Below, one piece after another: positions 57,785 through 64,000 of a DNA stretch of 64,000 nt (position 1 is its first letter; each line of letters starts with the position of its first letter). The DNA lies in NCBI GenBank assembly GCA_018064525.1, contig JAGHVB010000014.1:53990-117989 (forward strand), in the 5' to 3' direction. Under the pieces are notes generated by a model. That model did not search any database. It was not told the DNA's origin and was given only the letters and a program-made list of their open reading frames with translations. This stretch comes from Candidatus Treponema merdequi (GTDB lineage: Bacteria; Spirochaetota; Spirochaetia; Treponematales; Treponemataceae). The position numbers were made by a program, and so were the translations under genes.

Positions 57785-57881
57785 AGTTAAACCCCTTTAC
57801 ATAAAATAAAATTCTACTTAAAGTACAAATTGCTTGTACTTATATTTTCGGTTTTTGAAAAATTTTGTTTAGCATTTTTTT

Positions 57882-58658
57882 ATGAATTTTAGAGATTTTT
57901 TAGATTTAAATATTTTATGTGATTCTCATCTTCATCTGTCAGATTTTTGTGACGATGAGGTGGAATTTATAAATAATCCGAATTATTTCTGCATTTCATC
58001 ATGTCATACAGAAAACGATTTTCAAAAAACAGAAAAACTGAAAGCTGAATCAAAATCAAATATTTTAATAAGTTTTGGAATTCATCCGCAGAAACCTGAA
58101 AAAAGTCTTATTTCTTTTCTGGAAAAACTTTTACAGAATAATAAACTAAATGCTGTAGGAGAGTGCGGTTTTGACTTTTTTACAGATGAGTTTAAGTCAA
58201 ATCAGAAAGAGCAGACTGAAGTTTTTAATATCCAGATGGAATTTTCTCAAAAATATAATGTTCCTCTTGTAATTCATGGACGAAAATGTGTTGAACAGTT
58301 TTTTAAAAATTCAATTACGTTAAAAAAATGTCCTTCTGTAATTTTTCATTCCTTTATGGGAACAGCATCTGAAGCTTTTTCACTTTTAAATCACGGAATA
58401 AATGCAGCATTTTCATTTTCAAAGCAGCTTTCAAATGGAAATAAAAAGGCGATTGAATGTGTAAAAAATCTTCCTGCAGACAGACTGCTTTTTGAAACAG
58501 ATGCACCATATCAGACTTTAAAAAATGAAAAAATAACAGCCCCACAACAGATTTTATCTGTTTATGAGGCTGCTTATAATCTGCGTAAAGAAAATGATTT
58601 TTCAGATTTTGCAGGAAAGATTTATTCTAATTTTCAGCATTTTGTAAATATTGTTTAA
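57882..58658 (+). CDS. TatD-family hydrolase
   Basis: CDSHLHLSDFCDD; SFGIHPQKP; AVGECGFDFF; PLVIHGRKC; RLLFETDAPYQT. Confidence 0.87.
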   Translation: MNFRDFLDLNILCDSHLHLSDFCDDEVEFINNPNYFCISSCHTENDFQKTEKLKAESKSNILISFGIHPQKPEKSLISFLEKLLQNNKLNAVGECGFDFFTDEFKSNQKEQTEVFNIQMEFSQKYNVPLVIHGRKCVEQFFKNSITLKKCPSVIFHSFMGTASEAFSLLNHGINAAFSFSKQLSNGNKKAIECVKNLPADRLLFETDAPYQTLKNEKITAPQQILSVYEAAYNLRKENDFSDFAGKIYSNFQHFVNIV

Positions 58659-58974
58659 CGGCTTTCATAGTTTCGTCAAGAAGCTTTACAAAATCATTAA
58701 TAAGAGGAGCAAGATTTCCTTCTGCTTTTTTTCTAAGAATATCTTCAATTTCCTGTCCTTTTGCTGCGGCTTTTACTGCTGCAATCTGGCGGCAGGCGCC
58801 TTTTGCCCTGTGAACATAACTTGCGGCTTCTTCTTCAGATTTCATAATAAGATCATTAAGTTCCTTAACGTCAAATTTTGCTTCTGTTGAATAAAGTTTT
58901 AAAAGTTCCACATAAAGTTCTTTATCGTTATCTGCAAGATCAAGACCTTTTTCTATATCTAATATTTCATTCAT
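58627..58974 (-). CDS. Histidine phosphotransfer (Hpt) domain protein
   Basis: ELYVELLKLYSTEAKFDVKELNDLIMKSEEEAASYVHRAKGACRQIAA, an Hpt-like HRAKG motif; helical throughout. Confidence 0.78.
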   Translation of the reverse strand: MNEILDIEKGLDLADNDKELYVELLKLYSTEAKFDVKELNDLIMKSEEEAASYVHRAKGACRQIAAVKAAAKGQEIEDILRKKAEGNLAPLINDFVKLLDETMKAVKQYLQNAEN

Positions 58975-59019
58975 ATTGAAAATATAGAATGTTTTATGTT
59001 TTTATGCTATATTAATCTT

Positions 59020-60819
59020 ATGAAAAAAATCAATTTCTTTATTGCTGCTAATTTAATTTTTGCAGTTTTGTTTTCACTTATAAATATTTGTTTTAATCCA
59101 GATATTTCATGTCTTGCTTTTATCATTTCTCTTGTTTTTACAGGATTTATGATTTATTTTCTTGGAATAAATATTTATAAAAAAAAGCTTTCTGAAAAAG
59201 TTTTCTGTGCTAAAAAATTTTTGCAGTATGAAGCATATATTTATTTAATAGCTTTTATCATCAGACGTGCAGGTCTTAAAGAAACTGGTTTTATTTTCGA
59301 CTTGATTTCTGTAATTTTCTGGCTTGGAATTTTTATAAGCGGTTTATTTTTACAGAAATATTTTAATCCAAAAAATTATAAAGTAATTACAGGAATAACA
59401 ATTACTGATTTTAAAAATGAAAGTTTTGTAAAAATGTTTTCAAAAGGAAAGACAAGAAACGGAAAAAAAGTTTCTGGAATTGATTATCTTAAATGGCTTG
59501 GCTTTGAAATTGTAGACTGGGGTGATGCACTCGTTCAGGCTGTTTTTATGCTTTTTCTTTTTCAGATATTTTTCTTTCAGCTTTATAAAATTCCATCAGA
59601 ATCCATGGTTCCAGAGTATATGATTAATGACAGAGTTGCTGTCAGCAAACTTACAAGCGGACCAAAATTTCCATTAAGTGATGTTGGAATTCCCTGCTTT
59701 AAAAAATATCACAGAGGAGATATCGTAGTATTAAGAAATCCTCATTATATCATCAACCGCGAATCCGAAGTAAAAACAGTTGTATCACAGATTGTTCATA
59801 TGCTGACTTTTACACTTGTAAATACAAATCTTGATGAAAATGGAAATATCAAAGCAGACCCTCTTGTAAAACGAATTACAGGTTTAGAGGGTGAACAGCT
59901 TATGATGCAGGATGGAATTTTATATTCCCGCACAAAAGATAGTGATGAATTTAAAGTTGTTCAGGAAGACGCAAAATGGGCATCATATAATCTTAATGAT
60001 GAAAATGAAGCTGTAAAAAGATATATCAGGGATTTCAGGGTTTCTGATGAAATTTACGAAGAACTTTGTTTTGTAGAAAAGCAGAGAAATAATCTCGATA
60101 TGAATTTTGCAAAGCAGAGATGTAACGAACTTGCAGTTGAATTTTCAAAATACGCAGACAATTTTGAATTATCAGATAATGAACTTCTTGAAATATTTAA
60201 TTCTTCAGAAATGCAGGAAGCTCTTTTTACAAAGTTTTATGATAATTATATCCAGCGTCTTCTTTCATTAAAAGGTGGAGCTGGATGGTTTAAAAAGTTT
60301 ATGACTGAATGGATTTTGAGTTATGACCAGCTTTCAGAAAATGGGCTGATTGGTAATAATCTTTATGATGACGCAAATTATAAACTTAATATAATGTTTA
60401 AACTGACACTTGGAGAACTTTTTGTAAAGTGTGCAGAATTAAGCCATAAAATGATTCCTGCAGAAACATGGAATGATGACAGTGTAGTTTCTCAAAATAA
60501 AATGCTTTTAAGGCTTTTACATAATTATATGTGTGTAATGGATTTAAGAAATATGCCTGTTTTTCCTGAAAATGATGAAAATGGAAATCCATGTTATATT
60601 CCTGAAGGATGTTATTTTATGATGGGAGATAACAGATTCAATTCTTTTGATATGAGACACACTAACAAGGAATTTCTTGCAAAGCTTACTGAATACGACA
60701 ATTATTCTCTTACATATTATTCATCAATGAAACCGATGTATGTTCCTGAAAAACTGATTCTTGGATCTGCTGTATTCCGTTTCTGGCCGCTTACAAGAGC
60801 AGTCAGAAATGCAAGGTAA
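59020..60819 (+). CDS. lepB: Signal peptidase I (S26) with large internal insertion
   Basis: Catalytic Ser YKIPSESMVPEYMINDRVAVSKL; Lys box DPLVKRITGLEGE; GCYFMMGDNRFNSFDMRH. Start 59020 rather than 58996. Confidence 0.88.
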   Translation: MKKINFFIAANLIFAVLFSLINICFNPDISCLAFIISLVFTGFMIYFLGINIYKKKLSEKVFCAKKFLQYEAYIYLIAFIIRRAGLKETGFIFDLISVIFWLGIFISGLFLQKYFNPKNYKVITGITITDFKNESFVKMFSKGKTRNGKKVSGIDYLKWLGFEIVDWGDALVQAVFMLFLFQIFFFQLYKIPSESMVPEYMINDRVAVSKLTSGPKFPLSDVGIPCFKKYHRGDIVVLRNPHYIINRESEVKTVVSQIVHMLTFTLVNTNLDENGNIKADPLVKRITGLEGEQLMMQDGILYSRTKDSDEFKVVQEDAKWASYNLNDENEAVKRYIRDFRVSDEIYEELCFVEKQRNNLDMNFAKQRCNELAVEFSKYADNFELSDNELLEIFNSSEMQEALFTKFYDNYIQRLLSLKGGAGWFKKFMTEWILSYDQLSENGLIGNNLYDDANYKLNIMFKLTLGELFVKCAELSHKMIPAETWNDDSVVSQNKMLLRLLHNYMCVMDLRNMPVFPENDENGNPCYIPEGCYFMMGDNRFNSFDMRHTNKEFLAKLTEYDNYSLTYYSSMKPMYVPEKLILGSAVFRFWPLTRAVRNAR

Positions 60820-60848
60820 GAGAGTAATTACAGATAATTCTTTAGATT

Positions 60849-62204
60849 TTAGTTATTATTTTTATCTGCCATATATTTTCTGTATTTTTCCGGATTGACT
60901 CTGAAAGCAATAATTGGACTTTCAGGGTCATCTTTTGCATGGAACAAAGCCTGTTCTGCTTCTGCTATAAGACGTTCTCCAGAAATAAATCTGAGTGAAC
61001 GGGAAGCGATTCCGATATATGGTTTCTCTTTAATATTGTATCCGCTTAAAGTTGAACAGAGTTCTGCATAAATCAATTCACCGCTGTCCATTGCCTTATC
61101 AATATCAGCATTGCTATATATAACTGCGATACCGTCTTTCTTATATTCAAAAAGCATGTCTTTGTAGTGAAAAATATCGATGAGATGTTTACAAATTTCA
61201 ATTCCATGAGGAGTATCAAAGTTGATTGACGGAATCTGAATAAGCATTAAAGAAATATCAATTTCTCCGCTTGCAGCTCTGGCAAGTTCACTTTCAAGTC
61301 TGGTTTCAAGATATTTTTCAAAACAGAAACCTGTTGTAGAACTGAATAAATCTTCATGTTCCGGAGCTGGTTTTGAAAGAACTTCATCAATTGATTCGGA
61401 ATCAGTTTTTGTTTTCTGTATATCATTATCTGATTCTGTTGATTCTTCAGCTTTTATATTTTCTGTGATTTCTGGCTGGAAAGTTTCTGTATCATCTGAA
61501 ATTTCTGTTTGAGAAGATTCAGTATTTTGTTCAATTTCTGTTTCTGGAACTTCCGTGTTTTCTGAAATTTCTGTTTCTTCTGTGATTTCCATTTCTGAAA
61601 CATCTGTTTCGGACTGGAGTTTTGAATCGTCAATACTGTCAGTCTGGGAATCTTCCTGTTCAAAAGATTCAGAATCAAAATCATTGTCTGTCTGTGTCTG
61701 TCTGTGAGTTTTTGAAGTTCCACTTAAATATAAAGACATGAGACAGATTGCGCTTACACAGGTTGCTGATAAGATAATGATAAATGCAACTTTTGCACGT
61801 GAGAAAATCAAATTGAGTGGAAGAGTATAAATCTGAACTGTCAATGTCATATCAACAGTATTTCCTTCTGTAATTCTTCGGGAATCTGTAATTGTCAGTC
61901 CTCGTTTTGAGGATTTTTCAGAAGGAAAAACATAAATTTCCTGTGAAGGTGTTTCAAGTTTAATTGTATAATAATAATCAGGACTTCCGATTGCTCTTGT
62001 AAAACTTTTTATAAAATCTGAATCCGGATATTTATAGTAAGAAATTGATTCTTCTGTCTGTCTGTAAAGTTTATCAAGTTTTTCGCGGGCAGATGTCTGT
62101 CCGATTTTATAATCTTCGTAAAGAACGGCTCCTGTGCCGATTAAAGTTCCTGCAAATGTAAAGCAGATAAGGATGACAATAACATTAAAAAATTTCTTAT
62201 TCAT
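60849..62204 (-). CDS. Membrane protein with acidic Glu/Thr/Ser-rich linker and degenerate GGDEF-like C-terminal domain
   Basis: Two TM segments, low-complexity linker (EITEETEISENTEVPETEIEQNTESSQTEISDD...), then ISLMLIQI...YKKDGIAVIYS...IGIASRSLRFISGERLIAEAEQALFHAKDD. Confidence 0.65.
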   Translation of the reverse strand: MNKKFFNVIVILICFTFAGTLIGTGAVLYEDYKIGQTSAREKLDKLYRQTEESISYYKYPDSDFIKSFTRAIGSPDYYYTIKLETPSQEIYVFPSEKSSKRGLTITDSRRITEGNTVDMTLTVQIYTLPLNLIFSRAKVAFIIILSATCVSAICLMSLYLSGTSKTHRQTQTDNDFDSESFEQEDSQTDSIDDSKLQSETDVSEMEITEETEISENTEVPETEIEQNTESSQTEISDDTETFQPEITENIKAEESTESDNDIQKTKTDSESIDEVLSKPAPEHEDLFSSTTGFCFEKYLETRLESELARAASGEIDISLMLIQIPSINFDTPHGIEICKHLIDIFHYKDMLFEYKKDGIAVIYSNADIDKAMDSGELIYAELCSTLSGYNIKEKPYIGIASRSLRFISGERLIAEAEQALFHAKDDPESPIIAFRVNPEKYRKYMADKNNN

Positions 62205-63754
62205 AATACTTTAGTATAATCCAGAATCATATTGTTTGCAAGTTTAAGACAGCCTGTGAATGAAAGTCTGGTATTTTTCTTTTTTAGGTATGAAATAAGT
62301 GGTAAAAGGGAAATCTGAAGATTTGTAAGATCGCTCAGATTTTTATAGGTTGAATTTTCAGATACGGGTTTTATGTTATTTTTTATGAAATCTATAAAAA
62401 GATTGAAATCAAATGCCTGGTTCTGTAAAAATAAATCTGCGTTTTTTACTGAAATATTTTGACTTGTAAAATTTTTTTGATTGAGTGAATAAATGTATGA
62501 ATCATATTTATACTCAAAGTTGTTTTCCTTAATCCAGTCTATAAAAGTTTTTTTGTATAGATTGAGAATTTCTGTTCTTATGATTCTGCATGTTTCTGAA
62601 TTTTCTGTAATTACCGGTGTCCGATACAGAAGATTTGTAAAACTGTTTTCTGCAGGATTTATTTTTGTTTCATTTTTTCTGTAAAGTTTATCAAGATAAG
62701 TGCCACGGGTATAGGGTTTGTTATTGATATAAGAAAAATCTGCACCAAAGACTTCGATTTTTGAAAAACCGCAAAGCTTTGCAAAATCGACAGCTGCGAT
62801 TGTTACAGTTCCACCTCCAGAATTTAATTTTGAAAAAATATTTCTGTTTTGAGAAAGTTCGGCAAACTCCGCAAATGGATGTCCTGATTTTGTAAAAATT
62901 ATTCTGTCTGAAAATTGTTTTACATAATTTACAGCATTAAAATTTGCCTGAAGGTCAAATATAAAAATAGTTTTATCATCAGTAACTCCAAGAAAATGTG
63001 TTTCGGAAATGTTCTGACCGTCAATAGATAAAACTGCATCACTTGTTATATTGAATTTTGAAAGTGAAGAAAAAGCTGTATCAGTTGCGATTACAAAATA
63101 TTCATTTCGGTTATTTATTATTTTTTGAAGTGTAAAATCAAGAGAAGGGCCTGCGGCAATTACTGCAGCTTTTTTTGAACTGTCAATATAAAGGTTTTGA
63201 AGTTTTAATTTTGAAAGTATCAGAAGATTATTTATAATATTATTCTGCCATATCAGTCCGAAATTTACCTGTACAGAATAATCTCCGGAACATTCCTTGA
63301 TTGTGCTGTTAATTTTATTTATTACAGATTTTGAATTTTCTGTATCATTGTCAAACCACGCTCTGTTTGGAATGATGTTTATTTCATCAAAAAAAACAGG
63401 AAGATAAGTTTTTTTAATACTATTTTCAATTTGATCCTGCGGGATGATAATTATTTTTTTATCATTTAATAATTCCTTTACGCAATTGATTTCAGAAAGA
63501 AATTCAATATCTTTCTGAGACTTTTCAATAACAATTATTGTATGCTCCGGGTTTCTTTCTTTAAAACTTTGAACATGATAACCACCACCAAGTCCAAGAA
63601 TAACTGTATATGATGATGAGTTTTTTACTTCAGAACCAAATGAAAGGGCTTCTCTTAACGGAGCGTATTTTGAATGCATTGCTTTTTTATCATTAAAAAG
63701 AGGAATATCAAAACCATCTTTTGACTTTATGATTTGAGAATAATTAAGATTCAT
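62201..63754 (-). CDS. DUF115/MptE-like (motility accessory factor-type) protein
   Basis: YTVILGLGGGYHVQSFKERNPEHTIIVIEKS; KKAAVIAAGPSLDFTLQKI...YFVIATDTAFSSLSKFNITSDAVLSIDGQNISETHFLG. Confidence 0.85.
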   Translation of the reverse strand: MNLNYSQIIKSKDGFDIPLFNDKKAMHSKYAPLREALSFGSEVKNSSSYTVILGLGGGYHVQSFKERNPEHTIIVIEKSQKDIEFLSEINCVKELLNDKKIIIIPQDQIENSIKKTYLPVFFDEINIIPNRAWFDNDTENSKSVINKINSTIKECSGDYSVQVNFGLIWQNNIINNLLILSKLKLQNLYIDSSKKAAVIAAGPSLDFTLQKIINNRNEYFVIATDTAFSSLSKFNITSDAVLSIDGQNISETHFLGVTDDKTIFIFDLQANFNAVNYVKQFSDRIIFTKSGHPFAEFAELSQNRNIFSKLNSGGGTVTIAAVDFAKLCGFSKIEVFGADFSYINNKPYTRGTYLDKLYRKNETKINPAENSFTNLLYRTPVITENSETCRIIRTEILNLYKKTFIDWIKENNFEYKYDSYIYSLNQKNFTSQNISVKNADLFLQNQAFDFNLFIDFIKNNIKPVSENSTYKNLSDLTNLQISLLPLISYLKKKNTRLSFTGCLKLANNMILDYTKVL

Positions 63755-64000
63755 TTGATGCCCTTTTTTACGATAAATTTTTTTAAGGATTCTATTTTAC
63801 TGTGCAAAGATTTCTGCAATTCAATTTTTTTTGTGCTGTCATTGGATCTCTTTATGGCAATAAGATCTGCAGGAAAATAATTTTCTATAAAGTATTCATC
63901 TTCAAAAAGTTTTTCAAAAAGTTTTTGAATTTCGTTTTTAGAAATGGAAATTTCTTTTTCATTTTCAAAGTAATTTTTTTTGATGTTTTTACTTATTTTA
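63751..64000 (-). CDS. Hypothetical protein, C-terminal part (continues past window end)
   Basis: Minus-strand open frame ending ...ESLKKFIVKKGIK* with its TGA (63751-63753) overlapping the ATG of the DUF115 gene (ATGA coupling). Confidence 0.6.
   Translation of the reverse strand, partial: KISKNIKKNYFENEKEISISKNEIQKLFEKLFEDEYFIENYFPADLIAIKRSNDSTKKIELQKSLHSKIESLKKFIVKKGIK

Noticed and set aside
61454-61723. Lys/Gln-rich 89-aa minus-strand ORF
   Set aside because: Alternate frame of the low-complexity Glu/Thr repeat in the membrane protein gene; a by-product of the DNA repetitiveness.

Overview
The window is AT-rich chromosomal DNA that looks like a host-associated Treponema (Spirochaetota). 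Supporting markers are the endoflagellar sheath protein FlaA, a UPF0164-type outer-membrane barrel, a spiro-SPASM-like radical SAM protein, a DUF115/MptE-like protein and a bactofilin. Nearly all of it is dense coding sequence with standard housekeeping genes: rpsT, hup, rho, rpmE, rpsO, pnp, dut, lptF/lptG, tgt, mcp, miaA, tatD, lepB, pcrA/uvrD, DinG-, HrpA- and DEAD-type helicases, and an ABC-F ATPase. There is one tRNA-Glu(TTC). I see no rRNA, CRISPR array, transposase or prophage. The strongest candidates for undescribed biology are: (1) a two-gene unit of a GGGtGRT-motif protein and an IscU/NifU-like scaffold homologue with rearranged cysteines (33.1-34.9 kb); (2) a 97-98 bp tandem repeat array with two conserved hairpins per unit that starts inside the plsC stop region (12.8-13.15 kb); (3) fold-back, MITE/REP-like intergenic elements at 47.5-47.7 and 51.1-51.3 kb, plus related small bulged hairpins at 19.9 kb; (4) a long complementary-arm leader upstream of pnp, and candidate rpmE and rpsO leaders; (5) a translationally coupled sugar-modification operon with a three-module cytidylyltransferase/PseG-like/methyltransferase fusion; (6) a CDS that appears to start at ATT; and (7) unusual domain fusions (alarmone synthetase-TPR, Asp-box propeller-HAMP-SpoIIE phosphatase, and an N/Q-rich insert in Rho). 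All calls were made by eye from sequence and motifs; no database search was run.
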